In this document: one piece after another, positions 1-12,989 of the stretch
Position numbering within the stretch: the stretch's first letter is position 1
Layout of the letters: each line of letters opens with the position of its first letter
Source of the DNA: Rhinopomastus cyanomelas
Taxonomy: Eukaryota > Chordata > Aves > Bucerotiformes > Rhinopomastidae
DNA: 64,000 bases
Reading direction: 5' to 3'
Assembly: GCA_013400115.1 (NCBI GenBank)
Contig: VXBP01002290.1
Coordinates: forward strand, 969,307-1,033,306
The notes under the pieces: model-generated
What the model was told of the DNA's origin: nothing
What the model saw: only the letters and a program-made list of their open reading frames with translations
Database searches by the model: none
Translations under genes and position numbers: made by a program

Positions 1-257
1 TACAGGTATTTTAATGTAAACTAAATTATAGAAATCAGGCTTGTGTTTCAACAGTGGGTGGATCTGAACCGTTTGTCAGAGTTCCAGCTGTGGAAACTAA
101 GGTTTTCAGGAATGTTTTCTGCCCAGAATAATTTAATGTTAAGACCTCAATATCTGAGGGCACTTCAGTGATACTGAGAAGTTTTGCTAACATCAGATCT
201 GTAGCACTGGAGCAGGTTTGGTGGGGGGTATGTGTGTTAATATTTGTTATTTTCCAT
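1..257. other. Noncoding sequence, nothing recognised
   Basis: Unique-looking AT-rich DNA at the left edge. A minus-strand open frame of 91 codons crosses it and runs into the duplicated segment that follows, but I recognise no domain in it. I see no promoter, RNA gene or repeat tail here. Confidence 0.4.
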
Positions 258-459
258 GAAGCCTGAGGCAGCATAAAGTGCTTCTTACTCCTGTGCTCTG
301 AGGATCTCAACTCATAGTGGTGGTGCCTCAGGGATTATCATTGGCGCAGTCATTTCACACTGCCTCCAGAGCTATTGTCCTCTGCTGACAGAGGAAGACT
401 CATCCTGTCTTGTAAGAGAAAAGCAGAGATGGGGCAGTGGGTACTAGTAGAAGCCACTG
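258..459 (+). repeat. 202-bp duplicated segment, copy A
   Basis: This stretch recurs at 3409-3610 in direct orientation, exactly 3,151 bp downstream. Reading both copies in register I see two differences in 202 positions (T264 versus C3415, and A309 versus G3460), with no indels. The flanks differ completely on both sides, so the repeat ends are sharp. It does not resemble CR1, an LTR or a SINE, and has no terminal inverted repeats. Either a young local duplication or an assembly artefact would explain it. Which copy is the source cannot be told from this window. Confidence 0.95.
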
Positions 460-3408
460 TGCAAAATGCTGTTGCATTTTCACAGCAGCAACAGCACTTT
501 CTCCCCCTTTTCTGTTCACTGTGTGATGCTTTAGAGTTGCTCAGGGAAACAGAGGAAAGAAGTTTTCTATTTCACATCGCACAGCTGTTGTGCTGCTCGA
601 GAAAAACATGTTAAATATTAATATTGCTCTGGGGCTAAAAACATTGCTTCAGAGGCACTTCAATGCAATGAGCTCCAGCAAAGTGAACAATCACAAAAAC
701 AGAGCCCCACATCCCTCTGGCTGATAGTGAAGGCAGTTTGTTTGTTCTGTGGGGCATGCCTACACAACTCAGTACGTGTGTCTGGGTCACTCACAGCTTT
801 CCAGTCCAACCTCAGTAATGAATCACTTGTAGATGCAATAGATTGTGACCTCTGGAGTCAGAAACACCCGCCTCTTCTCAGCCCAGGCTTTACGTGTGAA
901 TTAGACTCTCTCAGTTCTCCCTCCTCCACATCAGCTTCAATGAACTGGGGACACTTCTGTGCAGTTATTGGAGCTTTTATCAGCTGCACAGCCTCCTCCT
1001 CCTCCCAGCTGTGGTTAAAGTGCCCAGAGAGGTTAAAGCTATCTTTAGCACCACCCACACATCTCGGGGTGTATGTACATTGTGGTTGTCTTGTCTGCCA
1101 TCAGCTACTGAGCATATGAATCATCCCAGCCACCTAAAGATGCTCACACTGTTTCATCCAGCCGGAGAGAGAAAGAGAGAGGCATTTCCCTCAAACTAAA
1201 TAGATGATAGCAGACTTCAGGTAGAGGGCATTGCTTTCTCTTTGCTTGGGAGGCATCATGCTGGCATGGATGATATACTGGCTGTGCTCACTAAGGCCTG
1301 CAGCGTTATTTACACTCAGACTGCTGATGTACCTGCAGTTCTGCTTGGAAAAGGAACCATCCTGCACCACCTGAAATTTGTGACTGCCAAGGGGAAGGAG
1401 AAAGCTACTTCCATTATTTAATCTGCTCATCTATTGCCTGTTTACCAGGTATGACAAATGTTCAAGCCACCAGGTTAAGTTATTCCCAGGCTTTTAATTC
1501 TACTCCATACGTCTCAACAGTTTTGTGGAAACCACCGCCACCAACCTCCGTCTGGAGCGACCAGCACCTGTGGCTCCAGCCTGCGTCCAGCAGCAGGACA
1601 GACATGTGCCCAGAATGACTTGTCCAAATGGAGAGACAAATGGGTTACAGCCCTGGGCTACTCACAGTAAATCACCGGTGCAGAGCGAAGCATGGGGACA
1701 ACAGAAATACCAAAACGCACTTTTTTAGGGTATGGCCCCTTAAATTAAACAAGACAAGAAAATCCCTGAAACGGCTGCAAGGTCACTTTTTCCTTAACAG
1801 TTGCCCAATTTAAGCCCACACGTGTCTCGCACTTATTTTCAGCTTTGCTCTTCTATCACTGTCCCGTGATAGATGCTCACAGAACATTACAAGGGAGGAG
1901 GACAGCACAAGCTGCCAGGTATTTCCTGGCTTAGGCACTTTCTGGTAATTCCCTTTTATTTTAGGAATCCCGTTCCAGAAGTGCCTAATGTTCCCTGTTA
2001 AAACCAGCTCCTGTTGTGGTGAGCAGCGTACCAACACCTCCCCATGCAATGCTGTTATACACTTCACGGGCAAACTTCCTGCTGTTGGGCTGCGGTGTCT
2101 CTGCTCATTTGTGAGGTGATGGGGTGACTGGATGTTGCAGGCAGTGGCAGCACTTACCGAAAAGCAGGCGCGTCAGCATTTACCATAACATTAACATCCA
2201 GCCATCGCTCACTTCATTTGCCTCACGACCACCTTTAACTACCTCCAAACGTCACCTTCTGATCTCCTTTGCTATGAACAACGCTCACCGCTGCCTACAG
2301 TGATTGTTATTAGGCTGCGGTACTTAGGAGCTACAAATACATGACCTCAACTGTCCTAAGATTTAAAGAATAACGTGAATAATGAACCGCATGCTCTGAG
2401 CAAATCAGGGAACAGTCTTAATTCTGCTTAAACTGGCACTAAAAATTTGCATTTAATGAACCAGCTCTAGAAGTGTATTTAACTATTTATCAAGAGGCAC
2501 ACTTTCCATAGAGAGGTTTCAGGTTTAAGCTAAGACTGACGATGTAATCCTTCCAAAAACGCAAGCTCGTATTAAGAAGCTGTGTGTCCCGTTCAATGAA
2601 TGGAGACCCCTGCTCCCCAGACCCAGGAATAAGGCCCTCTGCATGTATGTGGGCATGGAAAATTGCTCCGCCAAAGTTTACATAAGGAAAATAGACTCCA
2701 CTGTTCTAAAAGGAGTGTCATAAAGTTTGATGTGCCTATTTCAAAAGTATTTGGAACAGATATTCCCCACCTCTGACCAGACAGAAATGTCTTTGCTTCC
2801 AGCTTTAATGCCAGCTCCAGAGAAAATAGAGATTGCTGGCGTTCTAGAGAACATGGGGCAAAGTTGGAAGGAGCCCATGCAGGGAAAAAGGCTGAGGGGG
2901 ATGTGATGGGAGAGAGCTAAAAGATCTTTGGTTGTATTGTGATTGAGTCAGATGAGGCCAGCAGGGACAAACACTAGGCTGGTTTCTGAGAGCAGAGTTC
3001 CTCCCTATGCTCTGCGTGGAGACGCTGTTCTGGCTTCACTCTTTGATCCTTCAGCTTAATTCAATCCAGGGACAAATCACAGTGAAACTGGGTGTAGGAA
3101 GCTGCAGGTGTGGGAAGGTGCATGTATGTTTGGGGGGATGGATGGAAGGAAGGATGAATGGAGATAACGGGCAATTGGTGCTGCCCCTCTTCCCTGTGCT
3201 GCTCCCACCGTGTCAGCTCACTGCGACAAGTGAGGGCTGTAGCCCGGCCTGTCTCACTGCACTGGTCTGGAACAGTGAGCCAGTCCGAGTTAAAATTAGT
3301 TCACACTTACAGGTCAACTCAAAGAAAGTTTCTGTTGCTGATAACAGGCCAAACCAAACCTGCTTATGGGACAAAATGCTTCTGCAGTGAGACTGTGCCA
3401 GGCTCAGA
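460..3408. other. Spacer between the two duplicate copies, no gene recognised
   Basis: About 2.95 kb of mixed-composition noncoding DNA. Short open frames occur on both strands, the longest of 130 codons at 727-1119 on the + strand, overlapped by frames on both strands, without recognisable domains. A short purine-rich stretch of GGAT/GGAA units lies at about 3134-3164. The block 2160-2760 is AT-rich with many short homeodomain-type TAAT words but no defined element. Confidence 0.4.
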
Positions 3409-3610
3409 GAAGCCCGAGGCAGCATAAAGTGCTTCTTACTCCTGTGCTCTGAGGATCTCGACTCATAGTGGTGGTGCCTCAGGGATTATCATTGGCGCAG
3501 TCATTTCACACTGCCTCCAGAGCTATTGTCCTCTGCTGACAGAGGAAGACTCATCCTGTCTTGTAAGAGAAAAGCAGAGATGGGGCAGTGGGTACTAGTA
3601 GAAGCCACTG
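3409..3610 (+). repeat. 202-bp duplicated segment, copy B
   Basis: Direct repeat of 258-459 with two substitutions. To the right, copy A continues TGCAAAATGC and copy B continues AGGGTCTGCC, so the homology stops abruptly after GAAGCCACTG. To the left, the match starts at GAAGCC in both copies, preceded by unrelated sequence. The near identity implies a recent event compared with the heavily decayed repeats elsewhere in the window. Confidence 0.95.
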
Positions 3611-6600
3611 AGGGTCTGCCCATCTCATTGTGTCTGTCCTTTGGTCACCTACAGGACCTACATTATCGTCTGTCTTGAAGACCCTCAACTATGGCCCATG
3701 GGCCCCGAAAGGTGACTTTCAGAACACCAATACACTGTCCATATCATGAAAAAATGAGAGACCACTACAAATCCTGTCTTTCTTCTGTCCCTAAAATGAG
3801 TCTCTCAGGTTTACAGACAAAAGGCTGTTGAAGGAAACCCAGAACACAGCATTTGTTGGCCTTTCTTGGCTTGTGGAGAAGTTTACGTTGTGTTGCATGG
3901 TTCTTCGTTTGATACTTGCTTCTACTCCAAAATCAGGAGCTGTGCTTAAAAGAAAAGTGGCTGTTTTGGATGAAGTGAGTTTCCAGCTGTGTCCCACCAC
4001 TGCCTGAGGTGATACGTGGCAGCACCACAGAAACTCTGCATCTGAGATAGGCAGTGGCTCAGTGGAGGAGGACACAAACCAGATGTGCGCTGTGTCCAGC
4101 GCGTACTCCATGTATCTTCTGTGACCTGTCTGGGGATGATACAAATCCAATCATTTGGGAGACAAAGAAACAGAAATTAGCTCCAAGAGCTGGGGCCAGG
4201 GTAGTTTTGAGAACAAGAAATCATTTCAAGCTACCAAAAAGAGAATAAAATAGCTAGAAGTAAATTTTTCTAAACTTTTGTAAAAGCGAAGCAGCACTAA
4301 GTGCCTTTCCCGTGGGTTTTGCTCAGAATCATGAAGAAAATCCTCTGCAGGTACCTCCGGCTTGTTTCACTGAATCTTTTGTAAAATTAAGAGGGATTTA
4401 TGTCGGAGCACAGCTGCAGCGAAGCTGTAATCCTCACTGTCTCCACAAGTGACCACAGCGCAAATATTTCGCATCGAACCAGAGTTTACTGGGATGACAG
4501 CTCTCCTCGTGGTGAGTCCCAGAGAGATGATAGTGGATGTTCTAGCTGAAATGAAAACCTTTTGTTCTCCAGCAAGGAACTGGAGTGCCCAGACCCTCAT
4601 TTGTTACAAACCTGGACAGACCATTGGATATCAGTGTCCATCGGCCTCCACTGAGGAGAAACATACCATGTGTGTGAGTTGACACCCAAATTCTGCTGCC
4701 TTTCCTGACCAGGCTGGTTTGCGGATTGCACAGATGGGAACTGCTGTCACTGTCACAGACCCTCACCTGTTGTGACTGAAACACGCATAGAGGGTGAGAT
4801 CTGGAGTGTGTTAAGCTGTTTGGCCCCAGACAACTGGACCCAGAAGGTTCATCTAAGCAGGGATAATCATCACTGGTCTGCGAGAAACTGTGGACAAGCT
4901 CAGATAAATGTAAAAGACTGAGTTGAAGATTTGTCTCTTTCCAGGACAGTCCTGTGTTTCCTCTTGTTCTGTTACTGGGTTTGATGTTTCCCTTTGTCAG
5001 CCCATTCTGGTCTCAAGTCTGGGGTGAACGTGCCACACACACAGGGGCTTTTTGCATCACATTACAGGAAACATCACGGATGCTACATGAATTATTATTC
5101 CCATGGGTTGAACCTGCCCAGTCGGAGTAGTGGGTATGAGAATCTGAATTTTGTGGTGGAGTTTGTGAGTGGGACTTTTCCCTTTCTTCCCTTACCTTGG
5201 CTGCTGGTGTGGCAGGTCCCAGCAGTGGCCCTCCCCATTCCCACACAGACGGGTGGGGAACGGGTGGGCTGGGAAGGGGAGCTGAGGAATTCTGGTTTGG
5301 CACCCCTCGCACACCAAGGCAGCCAGGCGGCGAGGAGGGGAATGCAGTCGGAGCCAAGCACAATGCTAACACGGATTGCTTCTTTTGGAAAGGAGGAAAC
5401 CCAGGAGCCACAACTGAAGCACTGCTTTGCTTGTTGGGAGAACTCAACTGTGTGCAGCCCATTGCCCCGAAGCCCAACAGAACTGGGACAATGTTTTACT
5501 GAATGGGGAAATGATCTCTGGGCCGTGTCTCAGGACTGAAATGCTCATTGTTTAGATAATTTGGAAAAATACCTTGTTTTCCTTTGGTTGGCTGGTCTCT
5601 GGAAAAGCTTAGGATGGCACGCACATTGTGGTGAACAGGAAAAAATGAGAACAAACAAGAAGTCTGACGTGCTGGGAATACGACTGCGGAGGGACTGCAG
5701 AAACTGCAAACTGAAAAAGGAGGCGATGATCCAGATAACTGCGAGTGCTGCTGAAGAGGATTCCCAGGACAAAGAGTGCCTGAAGACTGTTAGAGTGTTC
5801 AGCGGCTACTGAGAAATTGGAAGGTGCTTATGAGAAAGGATCAGAGGAATAACCAAGGAATGCAACCTAGATAATTTCATTTGTGTGGGTTGGATGCTGC
5901 TCCTCTAATCAGGCCATTATTCAATGGTCCTTTGGGCTGCTACTGAAGAAATGGTTCTTCCATTCCCCCTTCCCCCAGACACTCATTTCTGTGCTCTCTT
6001 ATGCCAGCACAAGCATTCATGTGACTCTACTACCCTAAGAAAGTAATTAAAAAAAAAGCATACAGCTAATTGAGTTGAAATTCAGCTGGATCAGTCCTGT
6101 GGTCCAATGCATTGCTCAGCCATATAAAAGCTGGTGCCAGACAAGAGTGGGTGAAAAAAGTGACTGGGTGCAGAAGTGGGGGAGGAGTGGAACAGCCCCT
6201 TTCAGCAGCAGCCAGATTTATGCCAGATTAAAGTGACCGTGTAACCACAGCCTCTTTGAGTAGCCCCCTTAATTTCACTTTGGGCATGTGAAGACTCAGC
6301 TATTACTCCTACTGAGTTAAGAGCAGCACAAACAGGCTTTTATCATCTGATCGTCTCACATTTGCTCGACTTGCGATGTGCTCCGTGCTCTGCCAGAATT
6401 TCTGGGAGGATCTGTGGCAATTAAAAGGAAACCCACCTAGGGACAATATCATTCCAGTGTATGGCTGGTATGTATGCAGCCACTTCAGCAGCTCCGTCTG
6501 CTATGAAAGCAAATGAACTCAGGAGCAGACAAGAACTGATATGTGAAGTTTGAGTATAAATCTGACTGCATAAATTAAAAGGACGGGAATGCAATGGGTT

Positions 6601-9600
6601 TTGAATAGGTTCTTTCACATGATAGTGTTCTCCTGGAATCAGAAAGCAGACATTGCAGCAGAAAAGCTTTACAGTCCTCTGAAATAAATATTAGTATTTT
6701 TCTTAGCACAGAGGAGTTAAATGAAGTGGCAAATCAAAACATGTATGTGTGTATGCATATACATTAGTTAGAGATAGAAAGTGGGGACTGTAGTGGAAAG
6801 GGGTTGATATGGAATATTGACCAACACAGAACATGGGCTAAATACCGAGGGTGTGCTGCAGGTTCTCTCCTTTCCCCAAGACATCTCCTTTCTGGGCTAG
6901 GTCTGGCAGATACACGAAAGTCTGAGCTGTTAACTTGGAGCTCCAGCTTCCCCAAGAGATTCCCTGCGCAGCGTTCTCTGCAAAGCCATGACATTGTGAT
7001 TCCCCGAATCAGCCAAGAGCCCGCAGCGGAAGGTCCAAGGGAAGAACCAAGCTCTTAGCCACTACATTACAATGCAGAACATCTCTCTGCAGAATAAGCA
7101 GTTAAATAAAGAAGCAGAATAAATTAGGACACGTTGAGATCCAAGGACTCCCACTGGGTGTCCAAGCAGCAGCACAGTGTTATTTTAGGTCACTGGAATA
7201 GTGACACCAGTACCAATGCTGGCAATAGCAGTTCCATGCCCGGTCCACAAGTGACTTTTATTCTTTATGAAACCCCAGTCCATATGCCACTGTGCCCACA
7301 TCCCAGAGTGCTTCCAGGGAATGCTGTTTTTTGCCCTTTTCTTCAATTTTTGATTAGGATTGCTAGAGCTTCTCTGCAATTTAAATGAAGTGAATTAGCT
7401 TTTGTGACAATCTGTGATGATCCCCGTTGTTAATGCTGTGGGTGTTAATTTGATAGTGAGCAACGGGATATTTTAAGCTTCAGTTGGCTTAGACAAGTAT
7501 GATTTCAGTGATAGCTCTTCTCAAGTTCATTCTTCCTCTTTTATTGATTTCAATGCATTTATGAAAGAATCCTAACCTGCTTTTTCTTTCCAAAATAGCA
7601 GAGGCCCAAAGCACTGAAAATTCCAGCAAAATTTGGCTTTTTTGTTGGAAGTGTATTCAGGAAGGATGTTTTCACTGACAGGGTACCTCTAACTCCCTGT
7701 GAGCTCTAAGTTTATTATGATGTTGGGAAATGGATATTTCTGGTGCTAATAAGGTTTGATTACAACTTCTCCCCGAAGCAATTCATTCTGAAGCATTAAC
7801 AGGTTTCCTCTGGGAAGCTGTCCTCTCTCAGCTGGCCAGTTCTTCCCTTGCTCGCCTGTTCCAAAACCTGCTGAGGTCCATTTCCATTCCTTTGACTCAA
7901 ACCCACTATCCATGTCTCCTGATCTGTGACATGGGAAATTATTCACCCTCTAACTGTCTTATTAAATTTCAGCTGGTCTTGGCTACTGGCCTGCTCCAAG
8001 GGTTGCCCTGTCAGGATGCTTATTTACCGTCACCAAAGCACCACAAGTGGTTTAAACTGAAAACACAGCAGTTGGGAGCTTCACGCAAAACATTCAAACA
8101 TTCTAAATGAAGAGAATGATTTAAAAGAAAAATACAGAGCCCTGCTGCAACCCGCTGCCTGTGGCATCAGTACAGGATTCGGTTAGTTATTTCCTTCAAA
8201 ACAAAACATGCAGTCTCTTTCTAAACACCCTCCCTGATCAGACCACCAAAGCACTTAGCATCTCTCCTTTGCTCACCAAATATTTGTATGATTTTCCACA
8301 AGAAACAGCCAGGCCAAGCGCTAATAACCACTCTGAGGGGATGGGAGTACATCATGTCTCCAGACACTGTGAAAAATAACATAAATCACCAGAGGAACAA
8401 CATTTTATAGGGCTTGTTTTTTAAATTGTGTTTTGCTATAAGGAAATGATGAAGAGAAGCTTGAACCAAATGGAGGAGCAAATAGCTCTTCTTGCCTTGG
8501 AGCACAGCTATTACAAGGAAAAAAGCCATCTTCAGAAGCAGCCAAGAGGTTCAGAAGCCCCAGCCATGGACTTTAGAAACCCTTTAAGAATGTTAACATT
8601 CGAGACTGTGTCTGTACTAATAGATAACAGACAGCTTTAACAGCGAGGGCAGTTAGTCACTGCTGCATCTTATCTAGGGATGAACAAGATTCCTGTTGCT
8701 TGCAGCCTTTAAATCAAGACTTGGTGTATGTCTGTGTGTCACGTTGCGACGTAAACGGAGACTCAAGGATCATTTTAGAGCCACCCAGCTCACACAGCAG
8801 CACGGGGCCAGCAGGAGAAAAGCAGAGCATGTACAAATTAACCAGGTCAATTTATCCAGCTCTTTGGTAGGGTAAGTGCTCCCATCCCAAGTTCAGTTAT
8901 GCTGCTCAGTCCCTGCCAGCTTATTTTAAGTCCATCCATGTATCTGTGCTCTTCCTTGTGGTCTCTGGTCCAGATATGTGTAACCTTCTACATGAAATAT
9001 GAAGCTCAGGTAGATATTAGAGGCTCTGTGGAGAGACCTCTGGATGATGCTTGTGGACAGGTAGACAGTGTCTCTCTAAGGCGATGAGAGCTAAGCAGAG
9101 AGGGCAGAGACCACTCAGCAACAATATGGATAAAAATTTGTGCCTCTGGGGCTGGATGGCTTTGGTTCTCTCTGCCTATCTGTTCTTGTTTGGAAGAGTC
9201 AAGCATCAGGACCTTCCTAGTTTGCACTGTTGTCAAGATTCATACAGGAGCACCTTTCTCTGAAATTGGTGATACGCACAAACAGTAGTGTTTGATGCTT
9301 TATTGCACTTCCACTCTAACCACAACGTCAATCTCTACTTCAGGAGACTTTCTATCTGTACTCCCTCCCAACACAGCAGAATAATCTCATGTGAGAATGC
9401 ATTTCTATCACAGGACTCTGGATATTCCCCCCAGCACTCTGTCTCCTAAAGCCTGCCCTTGGCTTCCCTTACAAACCTGCAGAGCAGAAGGTTCTGCCTT
9501 TGGTACAAGGGGCTGAGCCCCACGTTGTGCCCCGCTGGCACAGCAGGCGCTTTGCAAGCAGCAACGTTTCACTTCACTGTGTGCTTTCCCACCAGAAAGC

Positions 9601-12600
9601 CAGGCACATGCCCCCCAAAGCGTTGCCTGTGCATTGCTGCAGTGTCTTCTGTAAGAAAACATGGATTTCTGCCACTGGACAGACACAGAGACTAGTAAGC
9701 TATTCGCTGCATTCTTCTATCCCCCCGGGGCACAGTGTGTAAGGGAGGCCATTGATGCTTTGCCATCAGATAGACACACGGACCTGTAATAAAATACCCG
9801 TGATTCACTGCACCTTCACTCCTCAGGGTGCTTCTGAAGAGGGAGCTACTGATTTCTCACTTATGTTTAAACGATTTGTGAAAGCAAAAAAAATTTCTAT
9901 TTTATAGCCTGTGCCTTCAGCCACAGGGGAAACAGTTTTCTGCAAGTTCTGCGTTTGTCTGATAGACAGCTTTCCTCTAATGGCTTCTCGTTGCTTTGGT
10001 TGTTTTGTAGGAAGCTCAGGTTTTCCCTAATTTTGTCATTTTAAGCAGTTAAAAGTTGCTGTCCATGGGGTGAAACAATGAAGCCCTCCCAGTTTCTGCA
10101 TTTGCTCACTGCAATGGGAGATTTTCCAGCTTAAAGAACATGATCTTTAGTGCCTCATCATTTATAACAAGTCAGCCCCCTCCAGTACACAGAACCACAT
10201 GACAGTGCCCTACCCTAAGGATTGTGTGTGAGGCAAAGAAGGTAAAGAGAAACAGGCCAAGTAGTTGTCCTAGTCACACCAAAAATCAGGCACAGCCAGG
10301 CAGAAAGCAGATTCTCTGGATCTCTGGTCCAGTGCTCACTAGAGCTCACTAGATATCTCAGCCCTTGCCAGTCACCTGGATAGAGCAAGTCCCAGCATGT
10401 GTGCCCGAGAATCATTACGATCTCCTCAGCCTTCCAGCTCTGTGTTAGAGGCCACGATGGTTCTCCTTTGGACTCTCAGGAATCACAGGTTTTGTTCTGA
10501 GCCAGGGACGGGTTTGGACACCATGGAGATAGGCAGAGTGCAGCCTCCTAAACAAAGACAGAAGTCTCTACATTCAGCCAGCGAGGGGAATCCAATCCCC
10601 AAGACAGACTGGAGCCACGTATTGCCTAATGTTCGAGAGTACAACATCTCCTGGAACTCCCACGGCAGGGCTCTCGCCACAGGGCATATTTTGGTGAGTG
10701 GTGTGAATATGGCCCTTCTTCATAATTTCCTTTCCAGATTAGTCACAGTTAGCCTTGCTCCACTTTTTTGCCTCAGGAAGCTGAGTGTAAGCACCAAGTC
10801 TGGTCAGAGGAGAAAGCAAGCATAGCATTTTCTGCAGGCAAATATCCACAGCTCAAAACCACCTAATAATATGTCTCAGTTCTTCCTGACTTGGTAGTGT
10901 CTGCACTGGAGAGGCCAAGGTTTGGAAGGGAAGATGTTGGCCAGGACAAAAGTGCATTGGCAGAGCTCAGGGGAGGTGCTCACGCAAATCCTGCCCACAC
11001 TTACATCTGAGTCCATCCAGGGCTTTCATCATCGCTAGATTTGCCAGTCTTTTTTTAAAAGCATCAATCAATAAGTAGAGAAAAAAATTAAGTAACTGCT
11101 TGGCTTGAAGCTTGTTGCTACTCAAGAACTTCCCACATTGTGCTAAGTGGGAAGTATGCTCTTCTGGGGTGCAATTCACACCCAAGTTCTTGGCCTCAGC
11201 AACATCTGCTCTTCCAGGGAGCCTCGAATGCTTAGATGTGGCTGGTGAGCTTCTAGAGCTGGTTGGACCAAACAAGCAGAATTTAGGCTGAATTGCTGCA
11301 TTTCTCAGGGCAAGGCTGCTGAAAGAGTCCTCAGGGAATTCAAGCTGGAAAATAAAGCTTTTGCTCATGTAGTGAAGTTCTGAACACCAGCAGCAGAGGA
11401 GCAGCTTGCAGTCAAGCAAGAGGAATCCCTCCACCTGGACCTAGGCTTGTGGAACTTGCTTTCCACTGACTACTATCCACCGCTGCCACTGCCTCTGCAG
11501 AGGAGAACAGCAGCCCTGAAATCAGCACCTGCAGCATAACATGTAAGGAGGAAACTTGTGGGAATGCTATGGCTGCTCTTCCTGCTTCTCTCCTTTGTCT
11601 ACACAGGCAAAAACCAGCCAGGACTGCAGTTCTGCCAACCTGCCTTATCAACCTCTAAATCTCTTTGCTAGATTGAATTAATCCAGAAACTAATTTATGA
11701 ACCCCCCTCGTCATCCTGGTGTCTCGAAGAAGGCTTTTGTGTTTCTTCCTGTCTTGAGAGGATAATCTGAGTCTTCATCTGAGTTCCTTGCACACAGATC
11801 TAATTCAGAGAAGCTGCTTTTAGGGCTGAGACGCACAAGGACACAACAACAACTTGCCTATTAGGTTTCCTGGTGAACACAGAGATACAACTTAGTGCAA
11901 CAAGAACCTCAACATCACCAAATATGTCAAATGTCAAGAATATTTCTTCCATAACAAAACACTGCCGTCAAGCATTCCTGCCAACATCTCACTATCATTT
12001 AACTTCAGTAGGAACAGTCTTGTTTGCACAAGGTATAATCAGTTTGTCCCCATGGGAACGGGACAGTCCGGTAAGCAATCTGCAGAAGACAACCTCTTAC
12101 GTGCAAACTATTAACTCAAGGTAAAGATCTAGAATCATCCAAAAGACACAGAGACTGCCTGAAGCAGAGGTACAGATTCTGGAAGGAGCAGCTAAACACC
12201 TCATTAACTGAGCTTCATGCCGTTCAGTCCGAGTGACTGAATATTTCCAACACAATTGAAACTGTGGCTCTCTGAATTGATGTTATTTTTAATAAAAGGA
12301 GGCGTTAAGTTGCCTTCTTTGGTGAACATTGTGGAATGTTTCTAACTTCCCTACCAGACATGGCTGCGATACTTGCGAGGCACTTGGAGAAGAAATGTGC
12401 TATAGAAAATTAGAGATTAAGCCAAACCTCAGTGTTGGATTAATATGTCTGTGTGAATTTAGAGGATGAAAAGCCACCTTCCACTTGATGGCAAAGCGTC
12501 AAATTCCATGTTCGTGCGGACTGCTGCAGACAGTTAATTATAAAAAGGTTATTCTAGTTGTACTGACAAAGAATCTGACCCGGGTCCATTTGCCTGAAAT

Positions 12601-12980
12601 GAAGCAACCAAAACCCTGGGTCCAAGCACAGCAGAAGTTTGTGTTAAAGCTGAGCTCTCAGTCCTAGCTTTGCTTTTTAGACCTTCTGTCAGTTCCTTTT
12701 TCTGCAGTGAGCCATCAATTTAGGACTGCGCTTTTCAGGAATGCACTGCAGGAAGCCCTAGCAGAGAAGACACAACAGCAGAAAGATGCCTTATCAAGGC
12801 CAGAATTTTATCAGTATTGGATTCTTTCAGCTTTTGTAACGTTCACCTGGAACCGCAGTGCAAGCACGAAGGCCAGTTCAAAGGAAGAACAAGTTTCTGC
12901 TCAAAGCTGAGGAATTAATGTTGTGCCCTCTCAAACCCGACAAACCCTCCTATGATTTGGAAAGTGGCACTTTGTGAAAA
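3611..12980. other. Long noncoding stretch, no gene or repeat recognised
   Basis: About 9.4 kb with no recognised coding exon, RNA gene or transposon tail. The GC-richer block at about 5170-5480 keeps three overlapping frames open (181 codons on +, 154 codons on -, 101 codons on +). Open frames on both strands over the same bases, with no known domain, point to low stop density rather than a gene. A 142-codon + frame at 10397-10825 and a 155-codon - frame at 10967-11434 are likewise unrecognised. Sequence around 6100-6420 reads like slowly evolving noncoding DNA but has nothing diagnostic. Confidence 0.4.
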
Positions 12981-12989
12981 GTCCCCTTC

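Noticed and set aside
4994..5539. 181-codon + and 154-codon - overlapping open frames
   Set aside because: They coincide with a GC-richer, stop-poor patch. Both strands are open at once and neither translation is recognisable.
10397..11434. 142-codon + and 155-codon - open frames side by side
   Set aside because: No recognisable domains and no exon signals. The minus frame has cysteine- and leucine-rich text, as chance translation often does.
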